Numbered from the stretch's first letter, positions 33,671-43,174 are shown. The stretch is DNA of 64,000 nt from Paractinoplanes deccanensis (GCF_016862115.1 NZ_BOMI01000013.1:62001-126000), one strand, 5' to 3'. A program made the numbers and translations. Notes: a model not told the origin generated them from the sequence alone.

Positions 33671-34233
33671 CCGAGATCGGGCCGCAGTTCCGGGCGCTGG
33701 CCGACGCGCTGGAGGGCCGGCCGCCGGACGCGCCGTCGATGTGCGAGGGCTGGCAGGTGCGCCATGTCGTCGCGCACCTGACGATGGCCGCCCGCTACGA
33801 CGGTCCGGCCTTCGTGGCCGAGCTGGCGGCGGCCGGCAACGACTTCGCCGCCCTGTCCGAGAGGCTGGCCCGCCGCGACGGCGACCTCCCTTTCGCGAGG
33901 CTGCTCGACGACCTGCGCAGCGAGACCATGGCCACGTGGATCCCGCCCGGCGGGGGTGTCGCCGGGGCGCTGAGCCACGTCGTCATCCACGGGCTCGACA
34001 TCACCACTCCTCTCGGGCTGCCCCGCACGGCCGGCGACGAGGCCACCCGGCTCGTGCTCGACAGCCTCGTGACCGGGGGCGTCAGCAGGCATTTCGGCGT
34101 CGATCCCGCCGGGCGGCTGTGGCGCGCCACCGACCTCGACTGGCAGGCGGGCGAGGGCGAGCCGGTCGAGGCGAGCGCCGGTGACCTCGTGCTCGCCCTC
34201 GCCGGGCGGAGGGTCAGCGCGGTACGGCCCTGA
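33667..34233 (+). CDS. Maleylpyruvate isomerase / DinB-like N-terminal domain protein
   Basis: A 188-residue protein from ATG 33667 (ATGA overlap with the previous stop). CEGWQVRHVVAHLTMAARY has the metal-binding His pattern of the mycothiol-dependent maleylpyruvate isomerase N-terminal family (DinB superfamily), and ALSHVVIHGLDITTPLG supplies the third His. Such proteins use mycothiol, the thiol of actinobacteria, in varied reactions; the substrate here is unknown. The end overlaps the convergent GTPase gene by 20 bases. Confidence 0.88.
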   Translation: MTEIGPQFRALADALEGRPPDAPSMCEGWQVRHVVAHLTMAARYDGPAFVAELAAAGNDFAALSERLARRDGDLPFARLLDDLRSETMATWIPPGGGVAGALSHVVIHGLDITTPLGLPRTAGDEATRLVLDSLVTGGVSRHFGVDPAGRLWRATDLDWQAGEGEPVEASAGDLVLALAGRRVSAVRP

Positions 34234-36169
34234 ACCACTCCTCCCGGTCGGCCGGGTCGGGTCCCCGGCGCGGCAACACGGGCGGTTCCTCGCCGGTCAC
34301 CGGGGCGTAGTGGTCGAAGTGGGCGGTCAGCACCGCCTCGCCGCCGGTGAGGTCGGGCAGCGCCGCGACGACCTGCGGCACCCGGGACGACGGCAGGGTG
34401 CCGCTCACCTCCAGGTAGCCGCCGGCCGCCGCGGTGTCGCGCAGGACCGCGCCGAGGCGGCCGAGCAGGGCCGTCACCGCGTCGAACGTGTGCGGCGGCA
34501 GGTTGACGTCGAAGCGCTCGATCGGCTGGCAGACCCGGGTGCCGGCCCGGCGCAGCGCCGCGGCCACCACCACCTGGGCGAGGTTGCGAAAGTCGGCGGC
34601 CACGCTCGAGATGGACTTGTCGAACTTCTGGTGCGGTTTGCTCTGCCTCGGGTAGTACTGCGAGGACGTCATGCTGACCACGCAGTCGGTGACCGGCCAG
34701 CCGTGGCGGCCGGCGCGCAGCGCGGCCCGTACCCCCTCCTCGGTGGCGGTGATGAAGGCGGGCGTGAGCCTTCCCGGCTCCACGCCGGCGCGGAACTCGA
34801 TGCCGTGGCCCACGGGCGCGGCCTCGACGCGCAGGCCGATCCCGGCGAGGTACGGGTTGCCGCGCTCCTTGATCCGCTCCTCGGCCTCGCCGGTGCCCGC
34901 GACCCGTTCGATGCAGGCCGTCAGCGTGTTCGAGAAGCGTGCCCGCACCCCGTACCGCTCCTCCAGAAGGCTCGTGATGACCTCCTTCTGGACCTCGCCG
35001 TGCAGGCGGATCGCCGCCTGCGCCTGCTGCTCGTCGAGCCGCAGGTCGACCAGCGGGTCCTCGTCGGCCAGCTCGGCCAGGCCGGCGAACAGCGCCAGGC
35101 GCTGCGCCGGGTCGACCGGTTCGACGAGCGCCTGCCGGGTCGGCGGGGGAAAGCGGTAGAGGTGCCGGCGCGGCGGATCGCCGACGTGCTGGCCGATGCG
35201 GGCCGGCAGCCCGCGTACCGCCGCGATCTGACCGGCGGACGCCGAGGAGCGCACGTGGACGCCGTCGGGCTCGCTGACCGCGATCTGCGTGACCGCCCGC
35301 GGCCGGTCGCCGGCGAGCTCCACCCGATCCCGTACGCGCAGACGCCCGGACCACAGCCGCAGCCAGGCCCGCCGCCCGTGGGCGTCGCGGTCGACGGCGA
35401 ACACGGTGCCCGCCAGCGGCCCGTCCCGCTCGTCGCCGCGCGGCAGCAGGCCGGCCACGACCTGGCGCAGCTCGGCCACGCCGGCGCCGGTGATCGCCGA
35501 GCCGTGCACCACCGGGGTGAGCCGGTTGCCGCGTACGCCCTGGCGGATCGCGCGCCGCACGTGCCGGCAGCGGACCGGTTCGCCGGTCAGCCAGCGGGCC
35601 GCCACCGCGTCGTCGGCCTCCGCGACCGCCTCGACCACCGGCTCGGCGTCGAGGGCGAGGGACCGGACGCGGGCCTCGCGCTCACCCTGGCCGGTGACAG
35701 CGGTCAGCACCACCGGGCACACGGCGAGCCGGCGGCGCAGCTGGGTGACGACCCGGTCGACGTCCGCGCCGCGCCGGTCGACCTTGTTCACGAAGAACAC
35801 CGTCGGCACGCCGATGCGGCGCAGCGCCCGCCAGATGGCGACGGTCTGCGGCTGCACGCCCTCCACGCCGGACACGACGAGGACCGCGGCGTCGAGCACG
35901 GCCAGCGACCGTTCGACCTCCGCGATGAAGTCCGGGTGGCCCGGCGTGTCGAGCAGGTTGACGGTGAGGTCGCCGAGGCTGATCGAGGTGACGGCCGCCC
36001 GGATGGTGATGCCGCGCCGGCGCTCCAGCTCCATGGAGTCGGTGCGGGTGGTGCCGTCGTCGACGCTCCCCGGCCGGGACACCGCCCCGGCCTCGTAGAG
36101 GAGGCGTTCGGTCAGGCTGGTCTTGCCGGCGTCAACATGGGCGACGATCCCGAGGTTCAACAATGCCAA
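34214..36169 (-). CDS. Tetracycline-resistance ribosomal protection protein-like GTPase (TetM/OtrA type)
   Basis: A 651-residue EF-G-like translational GTPase. G1 is AHVDAGKTSLTERLL, G2 lies in ERRRGITIRAAVTSI, G3 is LLDTPGHPDFIAEVERSL and G4 is VFFVNKVDRRG. The segment SLAVLDAAVLVVSGVEGVQP is much closer to Tet(M)/OtrA than to EF-G. These proteins bind the ribosome and eject tetracycline. Length agrees with the ~640 residues of the family. Intrinsic copies in actinomycetes may protect against self-made or environmental antibiotics; no biosynthetic genes are seen nearby. It is divergent from the GH81 gene. Confidence 0.87.
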   Translation of the reverse strand: MALLNLGIVAHVDAGKTSLTERLLYEAGAVSRPGSVDDGTTRTDSMELERRRGITIRAAVTSISLGDLTVNLLDTPGHPDFIAEVERSLAVLDAAVLVVSGVEGVQPQTVAIWRALRRIGVPTVFFVNKVDRRGADVDRVVTQLRRRLAVCPVVLTAVTGQGEREARVRSLALDAEPVVEAVAEADDAVAARWLTGEPVRCRHVRRAIRQGVRGNRLTPVVHGSAITGAGVAELRQVVAGLLPRGDERDGPLAGTVFAVDRDAHGRRAWLRLWSGRLRVRDRVELAGDRPRAVTQIAVSEPDGVHVRSSASAGQIAAVRGLPARIGQHVGDPPRRHLYRFPPPTRQALVEPVDPAQRLALFAGLAELADEDPLVDLRLDEQQAQAAIRLHGEVQKEVITSLLEERYGVRARFSNTLTACIERVAGTGEAEERIKERGNPYLAGIGLRVEAAPVGHGIEFRAGVEPGRLTPAFITATEEGVRAALRAGRHGWPVTDCVVSMTSSQYYPRQSKPHQKFDKSISSVAADFRNLAQVVVAAALRRAGTRVCQPIERFDVNLPPHTFDAVTALLGRLGAVLRDTAAAGGYLEVSGTLPSSRVPQVVAALPDLTGGEAVLTAHFDHYAPVTGEEPPVLPRRGPDPADREEWFRAVPR

Positions 36170-36343
36170 GAGAGAGCTCCACGGTAGGACGGTCAGGGGT
36201 CCGAAGCGTGGAAGCTGCTCGCATTGTCACTCCTTGTCATCGCCGGATGCGGTTCTCACCACCCTCACACAGCGGCCGCGGTCGGCACCACCGATTTTCC
36301 TTGTTTACAGAATTCGTGGCCGTCGATACCTTGTTCGCAACCG

Positions 36344-36355
36344 GAGAGCGCTCTC
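36344..36355. promoter_or_regulatory. Perfect palindrome GAGAGCGCTCTC, LacI/CebR-type operator
   Basis: The 12-base perfect palindrome has the central AGCGCT of the actinobacterial CebR box (TGGGAGCGCTCCCA). It sits 30 bases before the glucanase start, between start and probable promoter, where a LacI-family sugar-responsive repressor would act. No LacI-family gene lies in the window. Confidence 0.65.
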
Positions 36356-36385
36356 TTCCCCCATCCCCAGGGAGGCTCCACCGCA

Positions 36386-39136
36386 ATGACGAATCCCCGT
36401 TTGTCCGGCGTCCTCGTCCTCCTCCTGGCCGCCGGCGGTCTCGCCGTGGCCACCGGCGCCTCGGCCGCACCGGTCGGTGCCGGCAGCTACACCGAGACCC
36501 TTCCCGCCGGCCGCAGCCTCCCCACCGGCTGCGGCTCGATCTCGACCAATCCCCGGCTGTACGTGACCGGCAACGCCCCCGCCGGCCCCGTGCCCACCAA
36601 CGACTGGTGGTCCTCGCTGCTGTTCAAGCGCACCGACTGCCAGTTCTCGATGCCGCTGTACGCGGGACCGGCCGCCTACAAGCCCGGACCCGGCGGGCTC
36701 GGCCTCTCCTACCAGACCGACGCGGCGATCAGCGGCTCCGCGACCGGCACGGGCGAATACCACTATCCGTACGCGGAGCACGTGCGCGTCGGCGTGGACG
36801 GCCTCGCCGCCACCCAGGCCCTGGTCGACGGCTGGAGCGACTGGACGGTCAGCACCCTGCTGGCAGGCGGCGGCCGCACCCTGCGCGCCACCGTCGGCCG
36901 GGGGCTGCCGCTCTCGTACTACCAGGTCACCGGCGGCGACGCGGTGATCACCACGACCGGCCCGGCCACCGCGTGGTCCAACGCCGGCAACCGGATCGGC
37001 TTCTCGATCGGCGGGCACGACTACGTGGCCTGGGCCCCGAGCGGCGCCACCTGGACGCTGAGCGGCACGACGATCCGGTCCACGCTCGCCGGCCGCGGCT
37101 ACCTCTCGGTCGCCGTGCTGCCGACCACGGCGTCCACCGGTACGGCCGACAAGATCGCACTGGCCGACCGCTTCACGCCGTACGCGCACAACCACGTCAC
37201 CGGCAGCCGCCTGTCGTACGGCTACAACCCGGCCACCGGCGCGGTCAGCACCACGTACGCGCTGACCACCACCGCCCGCGAGGGCGCCGGCACCGGTACG
37301 GTCATCGCGCTCTACCCGCATCAGTGGCGCTCGCTGACCGGCTCCACCCCGCTCGCGCAGAGCTACGTGTCCCCGCGCGGCGCCATGCGCATCGTCACCG
37401 GCACCCAGTTCAGCACCTCGATGACGTACACGGGCGTGCTGCCGGAGATCCCCGCCGTGGGCGACTCGTCCGGCGCCGACCTGGCCACGATCACCTCCTA
37501 CCTCAACGCCGAGCTCAACAACCCGGCCGACTTCCGCGGTGACGACACCTACTGGACCGGCAAGGGGCTGGGCCGCGCGGCCCGCATCGCCGAGATCGCC
37601 GACCAGCTGGGCCTCACCTCCGTGCGGGACTCCGCCCTGAACGTCATCCGGATCCGCCTGACCGACTGGTTCACCGCGTCGGCCGGCAAGACCTCGCGCG
37701 TCTTCTACTACGACCGCGCCTGGGGCACGCTGATCGGCTACCCCGCGTCGTACGGCTCCGACCAGGAGCTCAACGACCACCACTTCCACTACGGCTACTT
37801 CGTCGCGGCCGCCGCCACGCTCGCCAAGTTCGACTCGGCGTGGGCCTCGGCCGGCCGGTACGGCGGCATGGTCGACCTGCTGATCCGCGACGCCAACAAC
37901 TACGACCGCGCCGACACCCGGTTCCCGTACCTGCGTGACTTCGACATCTACGAGGGGCACGACTGGGCGTCCGGGCACGGCTCGTTCGGCGCCGGCAACA
38001 ACCAGGAGTCCTCGTCGGAGGGGCAGAACTTCGCGAACGCCCTGATCCAGTGGGGTCAGGCGACCGGCAACACGGCGGTCCGCGACGCCGGCGTGTGGAT
38101 CTACACGACCCAGGCGGCGGCGATCAACGAGTACTGGTTCGACGTGCGCGACGAGAACTTCCCGGCCACCTGGGGCCACAACTACTCGGCGATCGTGTGG
38201 GGCTCCGGCGGCGCGTACGCGACGTGGTTCTCCGGCGAGCACGAGATGATCGTGGGCATCAACATGCTGCCGATCACCGGCGGCCAGTTCTACCTGGGTG
38301 ATCACCCCGCGGCGGTACGGAGCACGTACGCCGAGATGGTCCGCAACAACGGCGGCGAGCCGACCCTGTGGCGCGACATGCTCTGGCAATATCTGGCCCT
38401 CGGCGACCCCGGCGGCGCGCTGTCCCGGTTGCGCGCGAACAGCTCCTACACGCCGGAGGAGGGCGAGAGCCGCGCGCACACGTTCCACTGGATCCGCAAC
38501 CTCGCCGCGCTCGGCCAGGTCGACACCACCGTCACGGCCAACCATCCGCTGGCCAAGGTCTTCGTCAACAACGGCGCCAGGACGTACGTGGCCTCGAACA
38601 TCACGAACGCCGCACAGACCGTGGCGTTCTCGGACGGCCGCACGCTGACCCTGCCGGCCGGCCGCACCGTGGCGAGCGGCGCGACGAACTGGTCCGGCGG
38701 CAACGCGACGGGCGGCGGCACCGGCGGTGGCACCGGTTGCGGCGCCGGCACCCTGGCCTCACAGGGCCGCCCGGTCACCGTGTCGTCCACCGAGGCCGGC
38801 TTCCCCGGCGCCAACGCGGTCGACGGCGACGCCGGCACGCGCTGGTCGTCCGCCTTCGCCGACCCGCAGTGGATCCAGGTCGACCTGGGCTCGGCGCGCA
38901 CGCTCACCCGGGCCGAGCTGAGCTGGGAGGCCGCCTACGCCCGCTCGTACCGCATCGAGACCTCCACGAACGGCACGACGTGGACTCCCGCCGTCACGGT
39001 CACCGGAACCGGAGCCGGCGGCCAGGCCACCCACGCGCTGACCGGCGACGCCCGCTACATCCGGGTGTACGGCACCGAGCGCGGCACGCCGTACGGCTAC
39101 TCGCTGTGGGAGTTCCGCGTCTACACCTGCACCTGA
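36386..39136 (+). CDS. Secreted GH81 endo-beta-1,3-glucanase with C-terminal F5/8 type C (CBM32-like) domain
   Basis: A 916-residue exported enzyme. The ATG at 36386 follows CAGGGAGG and starts a signal peptide (VLVLLLAAGGLAVATGASA). GH81 landmarks: TNDWWSSLLFKR near 60, ELNDHHFHYGYFVAAAATLA near 463, FDIYEGHDWASGHGSFGAG and the catalytic-region NNQESSSEGQNFANAL, then HEMIVGINMLPITGG. GH81 enzymes cleave laminarin-type beta-1,3-glucans such as fungal walls. After a Gly/Thr linker (about 770-785) comes a discoidin-type domain (GANAVDGDAGTRWSSAFADP, SLWEFRVYTC). A sugar-responsive operator-like palindrome precedes it. In-frame sequence upstream of 36386 is rejected. Confidence 0.92.
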   Translation: MTNPRLSGVLVLLLAAGGLAVATGASAAPVGAGSYTETLPAGRSLPTGCGSISTNPRLYVTGNAPAGPVPTNDWWSSLLFKRTDCQFSMPLYAGPAAYKPGPGGLGLSYQTDAAISGSATGTGEYHYPYAEHVRVGVDGLAATQALVDGWSDWTVSTLLAGGGRTLRATVGRGLPLSYYQVTGGDAVITTTGPATAWSNAGNRIGFSIGGHDYVAWAPSGATWTLSGTTIRSTLAGRGYLSVAVLPTTASTGTADKIALADRFTPYAHNHVTGSRLSYGYNPATGAVSTTYALTTTAREGAGTGTVIALYPHQWRSLTGSTPLAQSYVSPRGAMRIVTGTQFSTSMTYTGVLPEIPAVGDSSGADLATITSYLNAELNNPADFRGDDTYWTGKGLGRAARIAEIADQLGLTSVRDSALNVIRIRLTDWFTASAGKTSRVFYYDRAWGTLIGYPASYGSDQELNDHHFHYGYFVAAAATLAKFDSAWASAGRYGGMVDLLIRDANNYDRADTRFPYLRDFDIYEGHDWASGHGSFGAGNNQESSSEGQNFANALIQWGQATGNTAVRDAGVWIYTTQAAAINEYWFDVRDENFPATWGHNYSAIVWGSGGAYATWFSGEHEMIVGINMLPITGGQFYLGDHPAAVRSTYAEMVRNNGGEPTLWRDMLWQYLALGDPGGALSRLRANSSYTPEEGESRAHTFHWIRNLAALGQVDTTVTANHPLAKVFVNNGARTYVASNITNAAQTVAFSDGRTLTLPAGRTVASGATNWSGGNATGGGTGGGTGCGAGTLASQGRPVTVSSTEAGFPGANAVDGDAGTRWSSAFADPQWIQVDLGSARTLTRAELSWEAAYARSYRIETSTNGTTWTPAVTVTGTGAGGQATHALTGDARYIRVYGTERGTPYGYSLWEFRVYTCT

Positions 39137-39173
39137 CACCCTGTTCGCAGCGTGACGACGGGGAGGCGCGGTC

Positions 39174-39986
39174 ATGACGAAGACGCGAGACTGGACGTAC
39201 GAGGGTGTGCTGGGCCGGCTGACGGCGAGAACCTGGGAGGGCCCCGGCGACCCGTCCCGCATCGTCGTCGTGGCCCACGGCTACGGCGAGCACATCGGCC
39301 GGTACGAACGCCTGGCCGCCCGCCTCGCCGCGGACGGCGCCGTCGTCCACGCGGTCGACTACATCGGCCACGGCCGCAGCGAGGGTGAAAGGGTGCTGGT
39401 CACCGACTTCGAGGACGTCGTCACCGACCTGCACACCCTCGCCGAGACCGCCGGGCGCGACCATCCCGGCCTCCCCGTCGTCCTGCTGGGCCACTCGATG
39501 GGCGGCCTGATCGCCGCCCGCTACGCCCAGCGCTACGGCGACACCCTCGCCGCCCTGGTCCTGTCGAGCCCGGTCGTGGGCCGCTGGGACGCCGTGGCGC
39601 AACTGCTCGCCCTCGACGAGATCCCCGACGTGCCGCTCGACATCACCACCCTGTCCCGCGACCCGGCGGTGGGGGAGCGGTACGCCGCCGACCCGCTGGT
39701 CTGGCACGGCCCCTTCAAACGCCCCACCCTGCAAGCCTTGGAACGCGGCCTCGACGCCGTCGCGAAGGGCCCATCCCTGGGCGACCTCCCGCTGATGTGG
39801 ATTCACGGCGAGTCCGACACCCTCGTCCCGATCGAAGGCTCCCGCGCCGGCATCACCCACCTGCGCGGCCCGCACTACGTCGAGCGCACCTACCCGGAGG
39901 CCCGCCACGAGCTGTTCAACGAACTGAACGCCGACACCGTCCTCGACGAGGTAGCGACCTTCATCCGCGACGCGGCGCCGCGATGA
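39174..39986 (+). CDS. Alpha/beta hydrolase, monoacylglycerol-lipase-like
   Basis: A 270-residue hydrolase of the serine aminopeptidase S33/lysophospholipase group. The nucleophile elbow is LLGHSMGGLIAARYAQRYGD (Ser108), the acid is probably in IHGESDTLVPIEGS and the catalytic His in YPEARHELFNE. The oxyanion motif VVAHGYGEHIGRYERLA is typical of monoacylglycerol lipases. No signal peptide is present, so it is cytoplasmic. It lies 37 bases after the glucanase gene and may be cotranscribed, although no functional link is evident. Confidence 0.9.
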   Translation: MTKTRDWTYEGVLGRLTARTWEGPGDPSRIVVVAHGYGEHIGRYERLAARLAADGAVVHAVDYIGHGRSEGERVLVTDFEDVVTDLHTLAETAGRDHPGLPVVLLGHSMGGLIAARYAQRYGDTLAALVLSSPVVGRWDAVAQLLALDEIPDVPLDITTLSRDPAVGERYAADPLVWHGPFKRPTLQALERGLDAVAKGPSLGDLPLMWIHGESDTLVPIEGSRAGITHLRGPHYVERTYPEARHELFNELNADTVLDEVATFIRDAAPR

Positions 39987-40196
39987 CCAGATGGCGCGGC
40001 ATGCGCCGGAGTCCCCTCCCGCTCGCCGACAAGCCAGGCGCCGAGACGCACGGCTTTCTCTCCGCGGCCCACCTCCGGTCGACACAGGTGAATAGCCGAG
40101 CCTGTTGACACCTGAACGCCGAGTTCCTCGTGCATCTCCCTGGTGGTCATCTCCGCGGTTCTGGACACCGCATGAACGTCGCGCCGTGATCCGTAG

Positions 40197-40370
40197 TCAT
40201 TCGTTGTCGACCTGTTCCAGGTCGAGGAGGTAGCCGACGGTGGTCCGGGCGGCGTGGTAGCAGAGGCCGGCGCCGCGGAGAGCCCGGCCGCCCTGCCGAT
40301 CCGCCTCCAGGACCACGGCGACCCGGGTGCCAACGTCCGCTACCGCACCATCTGGATCGAACCGGTCTGA
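40197..40370 (+). pseudogene. C-terminal remnant of a DUF1080 / 3-keto-disaccharide hydrolase-type domain
   Basis: In one plus-strand frame, closed by a TAG at 40194 and by the TGA at 40368, the peptide ends LPIRLQDHGDPGANVRYRTI then WIEPV. That is the characteristic final strand pair of DUF1080 (3-keto-disaccharide hydrolase, concanavalin-like) domains. There is no start codon and no upstream domain, so this is a gene fragment. It lies directly before the GGDEF gene. The 210 bases before it hold nothing recognisable except CAGGTG/CACCTG arms at 40085 and 40109. Confidence 0.5.
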
Positions 40371-40401
40371 CGAATCGGTCAAGTTCGCGCCGCGGCTGCC
40401 G

Positions 40402-41874
40402 ATGGCAGCAATCGTGGAGCAACTTGGTAGCAGACCGCCGCGCAGGCCCCTGTGGCAGTGGTGGCTGGCCTGCGGCACTGTGATCGGCGTCGTCTACCTG
40501 GCGGCGCCGGACAACAGCCCCTGGGCCTGGGGTCTGTACAACGCGTTCGGGTTCGCCTCCGCGGGCGCGGTCGTGCTCGGCGTGCGCCGCAACCGGCCGC
40601 GCCGGGCCGGGGTCTGGTACTGGTTCGCCGCCGCGCTCGCGCTGTGGGCGGTCGGCGACGTCGTCTACGAGCTCCAGTACTTCTCCTGGGACTGGGAGAG
40701 CTTCCCGGCGCCCGCGGACGTGCCCTACCTGGCCGCGTACCCCATGTTCGCCGTCGGCGCGTACCAGATGATCAAGGGTCGTATCTCGGGCCGCGACCGG
40801 GCCGGGCTGCTCGACGCGGCCATCGTCTCCACCAGCCTGTCGCTGCTGTCCTGGTCGTTCCTGATGCGCCCGATCGCGATCGACGAGTCGCTGGGCCTGC
40901 TCCAGCGGCTGGCCTCGCTCGCCTACCCGGCCGGCGACCTGCTCCTGCTCATCATGGTGGTGCGCCTGCTCACCACGCCGGGCGCGCGCACCGCCAGCTA
41001 TCGCCTGCTGATCGCCGGCATCTGCGCCACGCTGGTCAGCGACATCGGATACGCGGTCATCAACATGTTCACTCTCTACACCGACGGCCTGCTCGACGCC
41101 GGCTGGCTCGCCATGTACCTGCTGTGGGGCGCCGCGGCGCTGCACCCGTCGATGCGGGCGCTGTCCGAGGTGGCGCCGGACCGGGCGGAACGATTCACCA
41201 ACCGGCGCCTCGCGCTGCTGGCGGTCGCCTCGCTGCTCGCGCCCATCGTGCTGGTGGTGCAGGGCCTGACCGACCCGGCCTCCATCGACTGGGCGGCGAT
41301 CGCGCTCAGCTCGGTCATCCTCTTCCTGCTGGTGCTCTGGCGGATGGCCGGCCTGATCTCGCGCGTGCAGGATCAGGCGGCGCAGCTGCGGGCGCTGGCG
41401 CACAACGACGCGCTCACCGGGGTGCCGAACCGGCGCGCCTGGGACCTGGAGCTCAGCCGCGAGATGGCCAAGGCGGTCCGCAGCGGCGAGCGGGTCGCGG
41501 TCGCCCTGATCGACATCGACCACTTCAAGCGGTACAACGACACGCACGGGCACCCCGCCGGGGACCGGCTGCTCAAGGAGGCGGCGGCCGCGTGGCGCGA
41601 CCAGCTGCGCGCCGGCGACCTGCTGGCCCGCTACGGCGGCGAGGAGTTCGGCGTCCTGCTGATCGGCCAGTCGATCGACACGGCGGTCGCCGTCCTCGAC
41701 CGGATGCGCGAGGTCACCCCGCAGGGGCAGAGCTTCTCGGCCGGCGTCGCCCTCTGGGACGGCCACGAGATCCCGGAGCAGCTCGTCGCCCGCGCGGACG
41801 AGGCGTTGTACGAGGCCAAGCACGAGGGCCGCGACCGCGTGACGGCGGCCCGGGCGGTGGCACCGGCCCGCTAG
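40402..41874 (+). CDS. Membrane-anchored GGDEF diguanylate cyclase
   Basis: A protein of about 490 residues from ATG 40402; an in-frame start at 40327 would read through the DUF1080 remnant and is less likely. Residues 15-310 form about nine membrane helices, resembling MASE-like sensor regions. The GGDEF domain starts at LAHNDALTGVPNRRAWDLEL and has the active site RYGGEEFGVLLIG. Five residues before it is RAGD, an intact RxxD inhibitory site, so the enzyme should make c-di-GMP under product control. No EAL domain. Downstream are a SpoIIE phosphatase and a DICT/degenerate-GGDEF protein on the same strand. Confidence 0.93.
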   Translation: MAAIVEQLGSRPPRRPLWQWWLACGTVIGVVYLAAPDNSPWAWGLYNAFGFASAGAVVLGVRRNRPRRAGVWYWFAAALALWAVGDVVYELQYFSWDWESFPAPADVPYLAAYPMFAVGAYQMIKGRISGRDRAGLLDAAIVSTSLSLLSWSFLMRPIAIDESLGLLQRLASLAYPAGDLLLLIMVVRLLTTPGARTASYRLLIAGICATLVSDIGYAVINMFTLYTDGLLDAGWLAMYLLWGAAALHPSMRALSEVAPDRAERFTNRRLALLAVASLLAPIVLVVQGLTDPASIDWAAIALSSVILFLLVLWRMAGLISRVQDQAAQLRALAHNDALTGVPNRRAWDLELSREMAKAVRSGERVAVALIDIDHFKRYNDTHGHPAGDRLLKEAAAAWRDQLRAGDLLARYGGEEFGVLLIGQSIDTAVAVLDRMREVTPQGQSFSAGVALWDGHEIPEQLVARADEALYEAKHEGRDRVTAARAVAPAR

Positions 41875-41910
41875 TGCGTCGGCCGGGCGTTCGGGGGAAG
41901 ATGGACCCCG

Positions 41911-43092
41911 ATGCTCGCGTCGATGGAGGCCGTACGACGGCTCATGGATCTGCGGCACCGTGGGCGGGCCGAGGACCTCCCGGCGGTGCTCGCCGCGGCC
42001 GCGCCCCTGCTCGACGCGGAGGCCGCCACGGTGCTGCTCGTCGACTACGGGCAGGTGGCGCTCCACCCGCTGCGCGGCACCACCGTCGACACGGCGACCA
42101 CGCTGACGGTGGAGGGCACACCGGCCGGGCGCGCCTTCGTCACCGCCGAGCAGCAGTGGCTCGACGGCAAGCTGTGGCTGCCGCTGCTGCACGGCGCCGA
42201 GCGCCTCGGCGTACTCGAATTGCAGGTCAAGGAATATCCCCCGGCCTCCACCCGGCACGATCTCGAGGTGATCGCGGCGCTGGTCGCCGAGCTGATCGCC
42301 AGCCGCCGCTTCTACGGCGACGCGGTCGAGCACACCCGGCGGCGCCTGCCCATGCAGCTCCCCGCCGAGATCATCTGGAACCAGCTGCCGCCGCTCACCT
42401 TCGCCGTCGACGGCACGATGGTCTCGGCGGTGCTCGAGCCCTGCTACGAGGTGGGCGGCGACGCCTTCGACTACGCGGCCAACGGCGACCTGCTGCACGT
42501 CGCGCTCTTCGACACGGTGGGCCACGGCATCAGCGCCAGCGCGCTCACCACGCTCACGCTCAACACGTACCGCAACGCCCGCCGCTCCGGGCTCTCCCTG
42601 ATCGACACCTGCCGCTCGATCGACAAGTGGATCCACGCGCAGTACCCCGGCGCGTTCGTCACCGCGCTCATCGCCGAGCTGGACATGCCGACCGGCGCCT
42701 ACCGGCGGATCAGCGCCGGGCATCCCGCCGAGCTCTTCCTGCGCGAGGGGCGCATGCTGCCGCAGCTGCCCACCCCGAACACCCTGCCGCTCGGCCTCGG
42801 CCACATGCTCCGCCGCCCGCCGCAGGTCATCGAGGCGCAGTTGCAGCCCGCCGACGCGCTGGTCTTCTACACCGACGGCATCACCGAGGCCCGCGACGAG
42901 TCCGGCACCCTGTTCGGCGTCGACCGCCTGGGCGACTTCATGCTGGAGGCCCTGCGCGCGGGCACCCCGGCCCCCGAGGCGATGCGCCGCCTGATCCACA
43001 CCATCGTCTCGTACGAGAACGGCGAGCTCCGCGACGACGCGACCGCGGCGATGCTCCAGTGGCGCCGCCACGCCCTGGAGGATCTGGGCTGA
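41911..43092 (+). CDS. GAF-SpoIIE (PP2C) serine phosphatase
   Basis: A 393-residue cytoplasmic protein. Residues 15-140 form a GAF-like sensory domain. The phosphatase (about 160-390) has the metal-binding sites YEVGGDAFDYA, LFDTVGHGISASAL, FYTDGITEARDE and RDDATAAML. There is no DNA-binding or kinase domain. It follows the GGDEF gene by 36 bases and is probably cotranscribed, which would link c-di-GMP synthesis to partner-switching control of a sigma factor. No STAS target lies next to it; the nearest is at 46250. Confidence 0.9.
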   Translation: MLASMEAVRRLMDLRHRGRAEDLPAVLAAAAPLLDAEAATVLLVDYGQVALHPLRGTTVDTATTLTVEGTPAGRAFVTAEQQWLDGKLWLPLLHGAERLGVLELQVKEYPPASTRHDLEVIAALVAELIASRRFYGDAVEHTRRRLPMQLPAEIIWNQLPPLTFAVDGTMVSAVLEPCYEVGGDAFDYAANGDLLHVALFDTVGHGISASALTTLTLNTYRNARRSGLSLIDTCRSIDKWIHAQYPGAFVTALIAELDMPTGAYRRISAGHPAELFLREGRMLPQLPTPNTLPLGLGHMLRRPPQVIEAQLQPADALVFYTDGITEARDESGTLFGVDRLGDFMLEALRAGTPAPEAMRRLIHTIVSYENGELRDDATAAMLQWRRHALEDLG

Positions 43093-43174
43093 GGACGCCC
43101 GGGTGTCCCGCTCGGTGGCGTTTCGGTGTGAAAAATGAGGTTGGGCAGCTGAGCTGCGCGTCGCCGCTTAGCCT

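Noticed and set aside
36224..36385. In-frame 54-codon extension of the glucanase gene with a lipoprotein-like segment (LLVIAGCGS)
   Set aside because: The TTG start has no ribosome site, and the extension would place a second signal peptide inside the protein and run across the CebR-like operator. The real signal peptide begins at 36386. It might be a remnant of a lipoprotein gene.
39987..40196. Minus-strand peptide resembling a helix-turn-helix (MTTREMHEELGVQVST)
   Set aside because: Too short, part of a frame that is antisense to the hydrolase end, and without a start signal.
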